From: Actinomyces sp. oral taxon 448 str. F0400
Lineage (GTDB): Bacteria > Actinomycetota > Actinomycetes > Actinomycetales > Actinomycetaceae
Length of the DNA: 64,000 nt
Assembly: GCF_000220835.1 (NCBI RefSeq)
Contig: NZ_GL985606.1
Span: 1,621,811 to 1,685,810, forward strand
Direction of reading: 5' to 3'
The translations under genes were made by a program, and so were the position numbers. Below the pieces are notes generated by a model. The model did not search any database. It had not been told where the DNA came from and worked only from the letters and a program-made list of their open reading frames with translations. Positions 53,982 through 63,609 of this stretch are shown in pieces. Every line of letters begins with the position of its first letter. Position 1 is the stretch's first letter.

Positions 53982-55100
53982 ATGTCGCCTGCCTCCACGC
54001 CCCAAGGCTGGGTGCTCGGGCGGATTGGCGCCGCACCCGTCGTCGTCTCCCCGACCTCGCTCCTGCTGGGCCTGCTCATCGCCGCATCCTGGTATCCCCC
54101 GGTGTCCTCCACCCTGGCGCGTTTGGGCCTGGGCGCCCCTGTGGTCCTGGTGACCGTGGCGGGCACGGTGCTGGGCGTGGGGCTCAGCGTCCTCGTCCAC
54201 GAGTTGTCCCACGGCCTGGCGGGCACCGTTCTGGGGCGACGGCCCGTGCGCTACGAGCTCTACCTGTGGGGCGGGCGCACGACCTTCGGGTCGTCTCGGG
54301 CCTGGGCGCCGTGGAAGGACGTCGTCACCTCGCTGGCCGGGCCGGCGGCGAATCTCGCCCTGTGGGCGGCCGGCCGTGCACTGCTGGGCGGCGGAGGCAT
54401 CGTCTCGGCCCCGGTGCACGTGGCCATCTCGGCACTGACCTGGGTGAACTTCGCTCTTGCCGTCTTCAATGCTCTGCCGGCGCTGCCGCTGGATGGAGGG
54501 CACGCCCTGGCATCCCTCATCGCCCAGCTCACCGGGCGGCCGCAGGCGGGCCGGCGGGTCGCCGCCGTCGGAGGCCTGCTCCTGGTCGCCGGCATCCTCT
54601 GGCGCTGGGTTCTGGAGCCGCTGGTGGCTCACGGCTCGCAACCCGATTCCTTCTCCCTGATCCTGGTCGTCATGGTCGCCTGGCCGATCGCCTCGACGTC
54701 GTGGCGGGTTCTCGGGCTCGCGGGCGGGGATCGAGCGGCGGAGCGGTTCGACCTGCGTCCACTCATGCGCCCGGTGGCAGTGGTTGAGGCGGCGGCGACC
54801 GTCGATCGCGTCCGTGTCGAACTCAGCGGGCGGGCCGCCGTCGTGCTGGTCGTGGATGGCCCCGTGCTGTTGGGCGTCATCGACGAGGTCGGCCTGGGCG
54901 AGCTCGCCCTGCCGCAGGGGTCCCAAGGGTCTGCAGCCGCGAGCGAGGTCTGCACCGCGCTTCCAGCGGCCGCCGTCAGCGACGAGCTCACCGGTCGGCC
55001 CGCTGCCGACGCCCTCAAGCGTGCACGTTCTGTGTCTCGCTGGCTGATCGTTATCGAGGACGGCCGCATGACCGGCGCCGTGCCCACCGGGGCGCGGTGA
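53982..55100 (+). CDS. Site-2 protease family (M50) metalloprotease
   Basis: The 372-residue membrane protein has the zinc motif VLVHELSHGLAG (HExxH) in an early helix and the second motif FNALPALPLDGGHAL (NxxPxxPLDGG) further on. About six membrane segments are present. The C-terminal part (from about 240) resembles a CBS-like/soluble domain. M50 proteases cut inside membranes, often to release sigma factors; the substrate is unknown. Start taken at the ATG at 53982. Confidence 0.9.
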   Translation: MSPASTPQGWVLGRIGAAPVVVSPTSLLLGLLIAASWYPPVSSTLARLGLGAPVVLVTVAGTVLGVGLSVLVHELSHGLAGTVLGRRPVRYELYLWGGRTTFGSSRAWAPWKDVVTSLAGPAANLALWAAGRALLGGGGIVSAPVHVAISALTWVNFALAVFNALPALPLDGGHALASLIAQLTGRPQAGRRVAAVGGLLLVAGILWRWVLEPLVAHGSQPDSFSLILVVMVAWPIASTSWRVLGLAGGDRAAERFDLRPLMRPVAVVEAAATVDRVRVELSGRAAVVLVVDGPVLLGVIDEVGLGELALPQGSQGSAAASEVCTALPAAAVSDELTGRPAADALKRARSVSRWLIVIEDGRMTGAVPTGAR

Positions 55101-55984
55101 CGGCCGCCCCTGCCTCGGGGCCGGGACGGGATGAAGCCATGTCGGCCGTCCCGGCCTACGCTTGCGCCGTGCCCACGTCCGTACCCGCCGCCGATCCGCC
55201 GGAGAGCACCGGCCGGCGCGGTCTTCTGCGCGTGGGGTTGACGGGCGCGGCGGCGCTCGCCGTCGGCGGCGGGGCCGGAGCGGGCGCCGTCCGCTATTCC
55301 GACACCCACTTGTCGCCCACGGCGCGCGTGGCGCCGCGGCCCGATGAACCGGGCCGGTATGCGGTCCGCGTCCTCTTCCAGGGCGCGTCCGATTGCGCCC
55401 GGGCCTGCGTCACCTTCGATGATGGCCCCGACCCGCGCTGGACGCCGCTCGTTCTCGACATTCTCGCCGACCTGGGCGTGCCCGCGACCTTCTTCGTGCT
55501 AGGCGAGGCGGTGACCGCTCACCCCGAGCTCGTCGCCCGTGAGGCGGAGGCCGGGCACGAGGTTGCGATTCACAACTGGGCGCACACCGATGTCTACGGG
55601 GTGGAGGTCGGCGAGCTGCGGGACTCGGTGGACCGGACTATCGCGGCGATCGAGGACGCCGGGGCGTCAGCACCACGCCTGTGGCGTCCGCCCTACGGCC
55701 GCGTCGACGCTCCCGCTCTCATGGTGGCGGCCGAACGAGGGCTGGACGTCCTGCTGTGGAGCGAGCACACGCCGACGGCGCAGGCTGCGGCGGACGCGGC
55801 CGGCGCGGCTCATGCTGGTTCGGTGATCCTGTGCCACGACGGGCGCAGCCAGCCCAGCGAAGAGCTGCTGCGCACCCTGGGCGAGTCGATCGCCGCGCTG
55901 CAGGCGCGAGGACTGGCCTTCGTGACCGGCAGTCGAATGCTGGAGGGCGCCGCAGGCGGCATCGGCACCGTGATCGAACCGTGA
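55097..55984 (+). CDS. Polysaccharide deacetylase family protein
   Basis: The NodB-fold product has motif 1 VTFDDGPDPRWTP, motif 2 IHNWAHTD (HxxxH-type metal residues) and motif 3 LWRPPYGRVD, followed by LLWSEHTPTA and ILCHDGR. A TGRRGLLRVGLTG sequence with a following Ala/Gly-rich helix suggests a twin-arginine-like export signal. The GTG at 55097 overlaps the protease stop by 4 bp; a start at 55139 is possible. Likely acts on peptidoglycan or another wall glycan (inference). Confidence 0.87.
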   Translation: MTAAPASGPGRDEAMSAVPAYACAVPTSVPAADPPESTGRRGLLRVGLTGAAALAVGGGAGAGAVRYSDTHLSPTARVAPRPDEPGRYAVRVLFQGASDCARACVTFDDGPDPRWTPLVLDILADLGVPATFFVLGEAVTAHPELVAREAEAGHEVAIHNWAHTDVYGVEVGELRDSVDRTIAAIEDAGASAPRLWRPPYGRVDAPALMVAAERGLDVLLWSEHTPTAQAAADAAGAAHAGSVILCHDGRSQPSEELLRTLGESIAALQARGLAFVTGSRMLEGAAGGIGTVIEP

Positions 55985-56127
55985 CCACGCCATGACCACG
56001 CCATGATTGCACCGTGGTCGCCGGCTCCTGCCGGCCTGCGCCGGGCGGTCGGTCGGAGGAGGCCGCCCGGTCACCGCGCCGGACGCCGGAGCGCGCCCGC
56101 GCGGCCGCGTCCGTATAGGCTTCTTTC

Positions 56128-57075
56128 ATGATGGGGCAGTCGGCGCCCACGACGGCATCCTCCGCGGCGCCATTCATGACATCGCAGTCTGATCAGGCCA
56201 TTCGTTTCGCGGAGAACCGCGCCAACTGGGATGACCGCGCGGCTCTTCACGAGGCCAGCGGCTACGGCATCGCCGAGCTCCTCGCCTCGCCCGGTGCCAT
56301 CACCCGGGAGGTCGCCCGGGACACCGAGCTCCTCGGCGACCTGACCGGTCTCGACGTCATCCACCTCCAGTGCCACCTGGGCCTGGACACCATCTCTCTG
56401 TCACGGCTGGGGGCGGCCCGTGTCGTCGGCCTCGACCTCTCCCCGGAGTCGCTGCGCCGCGCCCGGGCCCTGGCCGCGCGCGCCGGAGCCGGCATCGAGC
56501 TGGTCGAGGCCAACGTCTACGACGCCCGCGCCGTCGTCACGGGCTCCTTCGACCTCGTCTACACCACTCTCGGCGTTCTGTGCTGGTTGCCGGACGTCGA
56601 GGCGTGGGCGAGCGTCATCGCCTCCCTCCTGCGCCCGGGCGGTCGCCTGCTGCTGCGTGACGATCACCCCGTTCTCATGGCCGTGGGGGACGACACCGCC
56701 CACGGGCTCACCCTCCACGAGCCCTATTTCCAGCAGCCCGAGCCCATGACCTGGGAGGACGACGGCTCCTACGTCGCCGCGCCCGATGGGACCCCGCCGA
56801 TCGCCCATACCCGGAACCACCAGTGGAACCACGCGGTGGGGGAGGTCCTCACGGCTCTCCTCCGCGCCGGACTCGTCCTGGACGAGGTCGCCGAGTCGCG
56901 CGTCTCCGCCTGGTGCCGCTGGCCGGATCTCATGGAGCCCTGTCGGGAGGGCTACCGCCTCACCGACCCGGTGATGCGCGAGATGCTCCCGCTCCAGCTG
57001 CTCGTCGTCGCGCGCCGGGGCGGCGGGGAGGCCGTCCCGGCACCGTCGTCGGAGGGCGCCGACGAGCCGGCCTGA
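56128..57075 (+). CDS. Class I SAM-dependent methyltransferase
   Basis: The product of up to 315 residues has the Rossmann signature VIHLQCHLGLDTISLSRLGA, VVGLDLSPESLRRARAL and LRPGGRLLLRDDHPVL. It belongs to a small-molecule methyltransferase group with an ENRANWDDRAA opening; substrate unknown. The start is uncertain: the ATG at 56128 was taken, and 56176 is closer to the family start. Confidence 0.85.
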   Translation: MMGQSAPTTASSAAPFMTSQSDQAIRFAENRANWDDRAALHEASGYGIAELLASPGAITREVARDTELLGDLTGLDVIHLQCHLGLDTISLSRLGAARVVGLDLSPESLRRARALAARAGAGIELVEANVYDARAVVTGSFDLVYTTLGVLCWLPDVEAWASVIASLLRPGGRLLLRDDHPVLMAVGDDTAHGLTLHEPYFQQPEPMTWEDDGSYVAAPDGTPPIAHTRNHQWNHAVGEVLTALLRAGLVLDEVAESRVSAWCRWPDLMEPCREGYRLTDPVMREMLPLQLLVVARRGGGEAVPAPSSEGADEPA

Positions 57076-57202
57076 GCGCCCCCGGGGACTCGAGCCGTGG
57101 ACGACGGACCCGTGCCCCGCCCCGTCCGACGGGTCTCAGGAGGGCCGTCGCTCCGATGAACGGTCGAGCGATCCGCCGGGAGGACTCATTAGACTCGCCG
57201 TG

Positions 57203-58384
57203 ATGAGTGAGCAGCGCAGTCCGGGACCCGTCGGGGCCGATGGCGCCGGAGCCATCGGCCCCGGTTCGACGATCACGGGTGCCGATGAGCCCGTGGAGCC
57301 GACGAGGACCGCACCGTCCGCGTCGGAGCACCCCCCGAGGTCCGGCGTCCAGGAGACCCTCGGGCAGGCCGGTCGCCGTGGTCCCTTCCGCTACGGTGAG
57401 CGCGTCCAGGTCACCGACACCAAGGGCACCAGGAACACCTTCCGACTCGACCCGCACGGCTGCTTCCGCTCCCGTCGCGGCGGCTTCCGCCACTGCGACG
57501 TCGTCGGCCTGGACGAGGGCACCGTCATCACCACCGAATCCGGCCATGAGCTGCTCCTGCTGCGTCCGCTGCTGGCCGACTACGTCCTGTCCATGCCCCG
57601 GGGCGCCCAGGTCGTCTACGCCAAGGACTCCGGCCAGGTGGTCGCTATGGGGGACATCTTCCCCGGCGCCCGCGTCCTGGAGGCCGGGGTCGGCTCCGGA
57701 GCGCTGACCATGAGTCTCCTATCGGCCATCGGGGAAACCGGCCGCCTGCTGTCCATCGAGCGGCGCGAGGACTTCGCCCGGATCGCCGCGTCCAACGTCG
57801 ACTCCTGGTTCGGGGGCCATCATCCCGCCTGGGAGCTGCGCACCGGTGATTTCGCCGACGTCACCGCCGCTCGCGTTCCCGACGCCGACGTCGACCGCAT
57901 CGTGCTGGACATGCTCGCCCCCTGGGAGAACATCGTCGAAGCGGCGCGCGTACTCATCCCCGGTGGGGTACTGGTCGTCTACTCCGCCACGACGACCCAG
58001 CTCTCCCGCACTGTCGAGGCCCTGCGCCACTCTGGGATGTTCACCGAGCCCGAATCCTGGGAGTCGATGGTGCGCACTTGGAACGTTGACGGCCTGTCCG
58101 TGCGCCCCGACCACCGCATGGTCGCCCATACCGGCTTCCTCCTGACCGCCCGTCGCCTGGCTGCCGGCTCCCGCCCGCTGACCCGTCGGCGCCCGCCCGC
58201 CCGCGGCGCCTACGACGACGGCGGATACTGGACGCCCGAGGAGGTGGGGGAGCGCACAAGCACCGACCGCAAGGTCCGACGAGTCCTGCGTGACAGTCTC
58301 GCCAAGCAGCCCGAGGATGCCACCCCCGTTCTGCCCGGCGTTTGCGGATCGGCCGACGACGAGCGGGTGCGGTCCGATGTCTGA
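57203..58384 (+). CDS. trmI: tRNA (adenine-N1)-methyltransferase TrmI
   Basis: Methylates A58 in the T-loop of tRNA. The 393-residue product has an extended N-terminus, then GPFRYGERVQVTD, DFVLSMPRGAQVVYAKD-like YVLSMPRGAQVVY, the SAM motif VLEAGVGSGALTMSL, and LDMLAPWENI (the DLPxPW-type motif). In actinobacteria trmI is normally just upstream of mpa/arc, as here. It overlaps mpa by 8 bp. A GTG one codon earlier is also possible. Confidence 0.92.
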   Translation: MSEQRSPGPVGADGAGAIGPGSTITGADEPVEPTRTAPSASEHPPRSGVQETLGQAGRRGPFRYGERVQVTDTKGTRNTFRLDPHGCFRSRRGGFRHCDVVGLDEGTVITTESGHELLLLRPLLADYVLSMPRGAQVVYAKDSGQVVAMGDIFPGARVLEAGVGSGALTMSLLSAIGETGRLLSIERREDFARIAASNVDSWFGGHHPAWELRTGDFADVTAARVPDADVDRIVLDMLAPWENIVEAARVLIPGGVLVVYSATTTQLSRTVEALRHSGMFTEPESWESMVRTWNVDGLSVRPDHRMVAHTGFLLTARRLAAGSRPLTRRRPPARGAYDDGGYWTPEEVGERTSTDRKVRRVLRDSLAKQPEDATPVLPGVCGSADDERVRSDV

Positions 58385-60173
58385 GCGCCGGAGCCCGGGC
58401 ACGTCCTCACGCGACTTCACCAGTCACCAGCTGCGCGAGGCCCGCGCCGAGGCGGTGAGCCTGGCCGCGAAGAACGAGCGCCTCGTCGCCGCGCTCACCG
58501 AGGCCCGCGAACGCATCGTCGAGCTGGGTACCCAGCTCGACTCCGTCACACTGCCGCCGGTCACCTTCGCACTCCTGACCGGCATTCCCGCCGGGGGGAG
58601 GCGGCACGGCGCCGACCGGCCGAGCGAGGACCGGGCGCGTCTGGACAGCCCCGGCCGGGCGGGTGGGTACGACACCCATGAGCGCACCATTTCTCATCCA
58701 CGCGTCGACGTCGAGATCGAAGACGTCGACCGGCCCGCGGAGGTCGACGTCATGCTCTCCGGACGACCTATGCGTCTGGGTCTGCACGCGAGCATCGACG
58801 TCCGGGATCTGGCAGTGGGGCAGCTGGTGGCCGTCAACGACCGGATGCTGGTCGTCGACGCCCTGCCCGCTCCCGACACCGGCGAGGCCGTCACCGTGGA
58901 GGAGGTCCTCGTCTCGTCCGGCTCCCGCGCCCCCCGAGCCCTAGTCACGACCGGCAGCGGAGCCACCCGCATCCTCCACCTGGCCGGCCGCCTGGACGCC
59001 GAGGCCCTCAGCCCCGGCGACACGCTGGCCGCGGACCTGAGGGCCGGCCTGGCCACGGCCTTGGTCGAACGCACGAGTGTCGAGCAGCTCGTCGTCGCCG
59101 AAGCCCCCAACGTCTCCTGGGACGACATCGGGGGCCTCGGCTCCCAGATCGAGCAGGTCCGCGACGCTCTCGAGTTGCCCTTCACCCATCCCGACCTCTA
59201 CCGCTCCTACGGCCTGCGCGCCCCCAAGGGACTTCTCCTGTACGGCCCTCCCGGCTGCGGGAAGACGCTCATCGCCAAGGCCGTGGCCACGTCCCTGGCC
59301 GGTTCGTCGGCGTCCGCCGGGGCGCGGAGAACGCCGTCCGCCGCGTTCTTGAACATCAAGGGTCCCGAACTGCTCAGCAGATTCGTCGGCGAGACCGAGC
59401 GGCAGATCCGCGCTATCTTCGAGCAGGCCCGCAAGGTCGCCGCCGAAGACCGACCCGTCGTCATCTTCTTCGACGAGATGGAGGCGCTCTTCCGCACCCG
59501 CGGCACGGGGGTGTCCTCCGACGTCGAGACCATGATCGTTCCGCAGGTCCTGGCGGAGATCGATGGTGTGGAGTCGCTGCGCAACGTCGTCATCATCGGG
59601 GCCTCCAACCGGGAGGACATGATCGACCCGGCCGTACTGCGCCCCGGACGCCTCGATATCAAGATCCGGATCGGCAGACCCGACGCCGAGGGCGCCCGAC
59701 AAGTCCTGGCCAAGCACCTGACGGCCGACTTGCCGCTCGACCCGTCCGAGCTGGCCGCCGCCGGTGGAGATCGCGAGACCGCCGCCGAGACCATGCGCCG
59801 GGCCACCGTTCGAGCCCTGTACGCCCGCACTCCCGCCACCGAAGTGCTGGAGGTCGCCTACGCCTCCGGTGGGCGGGAGATTCTTCACCTCGCCGACCTG
59901 GTCAGCGGCGCCATGCTCGCCGCTGTCGTCGCACGCGCCAAGACCGCTGCCATCAAAGATGAGCTGGACGGCGGGAGCGGAGGAATCTCGACTCCTCGTC
60001 TGCTGGAGGCCATCGCCGTGGAGTCCCGGCAGAACGAGGAGATCACCGGCGCCACCGGCCCGAGGGATTGGGCCCGGCTCATAGGCCGTCGCGACGAGAC
60101 AGTCCGCTCGGTGCGGAATTTGACTGCCGCGTCCGCCCGGATGCCGCGGGAGAACATGAGGGAGGACGTATGA
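58377..60173 (+). CDS. mpa: Proteasome-associated-type AAA ATPase (Mpa/ARC)
   Basis: The 598-residue product has the Mpa/ARC layout: an N-terminal coiled coil (residues about 18-50) that binds Pup; OB-type interdomain barrels (about 110-240); and an AAA domain with Walker A LYGPPGCGKTLI (near 289-299), Walker B IFFDEMEAL and the sensor IGASNREDMIDPAVLRPGR. Mycobacterial Mpa ends with a Tyr-containing tail that docks to the 20S core; this one ends PRENMREDV, with no such residue. It overlaps trmI by 8 bp and dop by 4 bp. Confidence 0.95.
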   Translation: MSERRSPGTSSRDFTSHQLREARAEAVSLAAKNERLVAALTEARERIVELGTQLDSVTLPPVTFALLTGIPAGGRRHGADRPSEDRARLDSPGRAGGYDTHERTISHPRVDVEIEDVDRPAEVDVMLSGRPMRLGLHASIDVRDLAVGQLVAVNDRMLVVDALPAPDTGEAVTVEEVLVSSGSRAPRALVTTGSGATRILHLAGRLDAEALSPGDTLAADLRAGLATALVERTSVEQLVVAEAPNVSWDDIGGLGSQIEQVRDALELPFTHPDLYRSYGLRAPKGLLLYGPPGCGKTLIAKAVATSLAGSSASAGARRTPSAAFLNIKGPELLSRFVGETERQIRAIFEQARKVAAEDRPVVIFFDEMEALFRTRGTGVSSDVETMIVPQVLAEIDGVESLRNVVIIGASNREDMIDPAVLRPGRLDIKIRIGRPDAEGARQVLAKHLTADLPLDPSELAAAGGDRETAAETMRRATVRALYARTPATEVLEVAYASGGREILHLADLVSGAMLAAVVARAKTAAIKDELDGGSGGISTPRLLEAIAVESRQNEEITGATGPRDWARLIGRRDETVRSVRNLTAASARMPRENMREDV

Positions 60174-61921
60174 GTCAGACGCGCACGCCACCGGTGCAGG
60201 GCCCGGTTGTGCGGCCCGTCGGCATCGAGACGGAGCTCGGAGTCCTCGAGCCCGGCAACCCGTACGCCAATGCGGTCGTCATGGCCAGCCGGATCGTCGA
60301 GGCTTACGGAGCCGTCTCACGGCCCGGCGTCAACGGGCCTGACGGCTCCCCCGCAGGGGCGGTGCGCTGGGACTACGAGGGCGAGGACCCTCTCGCCGAC
60401 CTGCGCGGGGGTCGCCTCGACCGCGCCGTCGCTCATCCGAGCCTGCTCACCGATGATCCGAACCGCCTCGCTCCGGCCGGCGACATCCCTGAGGCCGAGC
60501 GGCCTGCGGACCCTCCGCCCGCGCCGTGGGGGACCAGGCCCCGCCCCAGCGCGGCCGAGGCGGCCCTCCCGCGCGCCTCCACCGTGGTCCTGACCAACGG
60601 GGCTCGCCTGTACGTCGACCACGCCCACCCCGAGTACTCCTCGCCGGAGGTGCTCACGCCTCGTGACGCCGTCGTGTGGGACCGCGCCGGTGAGCTGATC
60701 GCGCGCCGTGCCATGAGCGCTCTGGCCGACGGCCCCGGGGGCGCGGCGAACGGCGAAGTCGTCCTGTACAAGAACAATGTCGACGGCAAGGGCGCGGCCT
60801 ACGGCTGTCACGAGAACTACCTCGTGCGCCGCGACCTGGTCTTCGACGACCTGGTGCAGGCCCTCATCCCCTTCCTCGTCACGCGCCCCGTCCTCGTCGG
60901 AGCCGGCCGCGTCGGCATCGGTCAGCGCTCCCAGCGTCCCGGCTTCCAGATCAGCCAGCGCGCCGACTACGTGGAGACCGATATCGGTCTGCAGACCACC
61001 TTCAACCGTCCGATCGTCAACACCCGCGACGAGCCCCATGCGGACGCGTCCCGTTTCCGCCGCCTCCACGTCATCAACGGCGACGCCAACCGCTTCGATG
61101 TGCCCGACTACCTCAAGATCGCCACCACCGACCTTCTCCTGTGGTATCTCGAGCGCGCCTCGGCGCGGGGTCGGCGTCTCGGCGCGCTGGGACGCGTGCG
61201 CCTGACGGGCGACCCGGTGGAGGAGCACTGGGCGGTCTCCCACGACACCGCCCTGGCTCACGCCCTGGCCACGGCCTGCGGCCCGATGACTGCCCTGGAG
61301 ATCCAGCGCGCCCATCTGGCGGCGGTCGTCGGGGCCCTCTGTGAGGACTACGGAGGCGTAGAGCCCGGGCACGTGGGGGAGGAGACCGCCGCCGCCATCG
61401 CCCTGTGGGACGAGACGCTGTCGGTCCTGGAGGGCTACGCAGCCGCGCAGGGCACGCCTGGCGGGCCGGGGGCCACTGCGCGCGCTGCCGCACTCGTGGA
61501 GTGGATCGCCAAAAAGCAACTGTGCGACGCTCTGCGGATGAGAACGAACGCCGGCTGGGACGACCCGCGCCTGGCGGCCCTCGACATCCGGTGGGCGGAC
61601 TTGCGCGCAGGTCATGGCATCGCCGATAGGCTCATCGCAGCCGGTCGCACTCGCAGGCTCATCGCGGACGCCGAGGCCGAGGCCGCCGCGGGCGACCCGC
61701 CGCCCGGCACGCGCGCCGCCATCCGCGGGGCCGCCGTGGCCCGTGACGGCGCCGTCGTCGCCGCGTCCTGGACGAGCCTCGTGCTCGACCTGCCTGACCG
61801 CGAGCGCCTGCTGCGCCTTGCCCTGCCCGACGACGTGCGCGCCGATCCCGAGCAGGTCGCCGACATGCTCGACCAGATCACGATAACGATTGGGACACGT
61901 CGCCGCTCGGGGGGAGACTGA
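60170..61921 (+). CDS. dop: Depupylase / Pup deamidase
   Basis: Deamidates the C-terminal Gln of Pup to Glu and removes Pup from substrates. The 583-residue product has the carboxylate-amine-ligase fold with GIETELGVL near the start, KNNVDGKGAAYGCHENYLV, RADYVETDIGLQTTFNRPIVNTRDEPHAD in pieces, and the Dop-type C-terminus. It is longer than the roughly 500 residues usual for Dop, mainly through extra Pro/Ala-rich loops near residues 105-140. Start overlaps the mpa stop by 4 bp. Confidence 0.93.
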   Translation: MSQTRTPPVQGPVVRPVGIETELGVLEPGNPYANAVVMASRIVEAYGAVSRPGVNGPDGSPAGAVRWDYEGEDPLADLRGGRLDRAVAHPSLLTDDPNRLAPAGDIPEAERPADPPPAPWGTRPRPSAAEAALPRASTVVLTNGARLYVDHAHPEYSSPEVLTPRDAVVWDRAGELIARRAMSALADGPGGAANGEVVLYKNNVDGKGAAYGCHENYLVRRDLVFDDLVQALIPFLVTRPVLVGAGRVGIGQRSQRPGFQISQRADYVETDIGLQTTFNRPIVNTRDEPHADASRFRRLHVINGDANRFDVPDYLKIATTDLLLWYLERASARGRRLGALGRVRLTGDPVEEHWAVSHDTALAHALATACGPMTALEIQRAHLAAVVGALCEDYGGVEPGHVGEETAAAIALWDETLSVLEGYAAAQGTPGGPGATARAAALVEWIAKKQLCDALRMRTNAGWDDPRLAALDIRWADLRAGHGIADRLIAAGRTRRLIADAEAEAAAGDPPPGTRAAIRGAAVARDGAVVAASWTSLVLDLPDRERLLRLALPDDVRADPEQVADMLDQITITIGTRRRSGGD

Positions 61922-61967
61922 GCTCATCGGGGCGTCGGAGGGCGCCCTCCACCAGTCAGGAGGCACT

Positions 61968-62147
61968 ATGAGCATCCACGAGCAGATCCAGCCTACCGGG
62001 GGGTCCGCCGACGACGGGGCCGCCGACACGAGCGGCCAGGAGCGGGTCGCCGGTGGCGTCGACGACATCCTCGACCAGATCGACACCGTCCTGGAGACCG
62101 ATGCGGCGGCCTTCGTGCAGGGGTTCGTCCAGAAGGGCGGTCAGTGA
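61968..62147 (+). CDS. pup: Prokaryotic ubiquitin-like protein Pup
   Basis: The 59-residue small modifier has a disordered N-terminal half and the conserved C-terminal half (DDILDQIDTVLETDAAAFV, QGFVQKGGQ). It ends in Gln, so it needs Dop deamidation before ligation by PafA. AGGAGG precedes the ATG. It overlaps pafA by 4 bp; in proteasome-bearing actinobacteria prcB and prcA would stand between these two genes. Confidence 0.97.
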   Translation: MSIHEQIQPTGGSADDGAADTSGQERVAGGVDDILDQIDTVLETDAAAFVQGFVQKGGQ

Positions 62148-63571
62148 CGGTGCCGCCCCCGCGGCGGCCGGCGCGGCGGATCATCGGCGTCGAGACGGAG
62201 TACGGCATCACCTGCGCCTCGACCACGGGCGGTGCGCCGCCCCTGGACGCCGACCACGCCGCTCGCGAGCTCTTCGATCCCGTCGTGCAGCTGGGACGTT
62301 CCTCCAATATTTTTACCCGCGGAGGGGCCCGCCTCTATCTCGACGTCGGCAGCCACCCGGAGTTCGCCACCGCCGAGTGTGACGGCCTGGCCGATCTCCT
62401 GGCCCAGGACCGGGCCGGGGAGCTGATCATGGCCGATCTCGCCGAACGGGCCACCGACCGCCTGGCCGCCCGGGGGGTGCCCGGTCGCATCCACATGTTC
62501 AAGAACAACCTCGATGCCGGAGGTGCCGGTTTCGGCTGCCACGAGAACTATCTCGTGCGCCGCCGCGGCGGCTTCTGGAACGACGCGCGCACCCTCGTGC
62601 CCCATCTGGTCACCCGCCAGATCCTCATTGGCGCCGGGCGCGTCCTGCCCGGTGATGCGGTCCACGGGCCCCGGTACGTCTTCTCCCAGCGCGCCGACCA
62701 GATGGAGGACGCCGTCTCCTCGGCGACCACCCGCTCGCGTCCCCTGATCAACACCCGTGACGAGCCGCATGCCGACGCTGAGCTTTATCGGCGCATGCAC
62801 GTCATCGTCGGGGATTCCAATATCGCTCAGAGCTCCACTCTGCTCAAGGTCGGCGCCATGGATCTTCTTCTGGACTACCTGGAGAAGGGCGGCCGCCTCG
62901 TCGATCTTCAACTCGCCAACCCTATGAAGGCCATCCGCGATACCTGTCACGATCTGACCGGTGCGGTCGCCCTGGAGCTGGCCGACGGCCGCACCATCAC
63001 CCCGGTGGACCTGCAGGCCGAGCATCTGGCCCGGGTGAGCGAGCACGCGCGGAATCTGGATCTGACCGACCTGCAGCGTCGGGTCCTCGACCTGTGGGAG
63101 CGGGGCTTGAACGCCGTACGCGCGGGCACGCCCCAGGACGTGGCCGCGGACCTGGACTGGGCGGCCAAGCACCAGCTCCTGGCCCGTTACGCAGAGCGCA
63201 CGGGCGCCGAGTTGGACGACCCGCGCCTGACGCGCCTGGCCCTGGCCTACCACGACGTGAGTCCGAGTCGGGGATTGCGCCTCAGGCTGGAGGGGGCCGG
63301 GCTGATGCGACGCCTTGTCGGGGAGGAGACCTGCCGTGCCGCCGTGACCACTGCGCCGGCCACGACCCGCGCTCATCTGCGCGGCGCCGTGATAGGACGT
63401 GCCCGGGATCTGCGCCGCGACCTGTCGGCGGACTGGGTGAATCTGCGTTTGGACGACGGACGCACGCCGCCCGTCGCCCTGCGTGATCCCTTCAGCGCCG
63501 TCGACGAACGCGTCGACGCCCTCATCGCGGCCATGGAGGACGCCGACGGGGGCCCACTCGTCGGCACCTGA
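62144..63571 (+). CDS. pafA: Pup-protein ligase PafA
   Basis: Joins deamidated Pup to substrate lysines using ATP. The 475-residue product has IIGVETEYGITC, FTRGGARLYLDVGSHPEFATAEC, MFKNNLDAGGAGFGCHENYL, NTRDEPHADAELYRR and the C-terminal PafA domain. The GTG start overlaps the pup stop by 4 bp. Motifs match PafA rather than a second Dop, and length is normal. Confidence 0.96.
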   Translation: MTVPPPRRPARRIIGVETEYGITCASTTGGAPPLDADHAARELFDPVVQLGRSSNIFTRGGARLYLDVGSHPEFATAECDGLADLLAQDRAGELIMADLAERATDRLAARGVPGRIHMFKNNLDAGGAGFGCHENYLVRRRGGFWNDARTLVPHLVTRQILIGAGRVLPGDAVHGPRYVFSQRADQMEDAVSSATTRSRPLINTRDEPHADAELYRRMHVIVGDSNIAQSSTLLKVGAMDLLLDYLEKGGRLVDLQLANPMKAIRDTCHDLTGAVALELADGRTITPVDLQAEHLARVSEHARNLDLTDLQRRVLDLWERGLNAVRAGTPQDVAADLDWAAKHQLLARYAERTGAELDDPRLTRLALAYHDVSPSRGLRLRLEGAGLMRRLVGEETCRAAVTTAPATTRAHLRGAVIGRARDLRRDLSADWVNLRLDDGRTPPVALRDPFSAVDERVDALIAAMEDADGGPLVGT

Positions 63572-63609
63572 GATACTGCACCCACGCATCCGGCACACTG
63601 GAGAGTCCG

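Noticed and set aside
55981..56003. Short tandem repeat of an 11-bp unit containing CATGACCACGC
   Set aside because: Only two copies in a short intergenic gap; no coding or structural consequence is visible.
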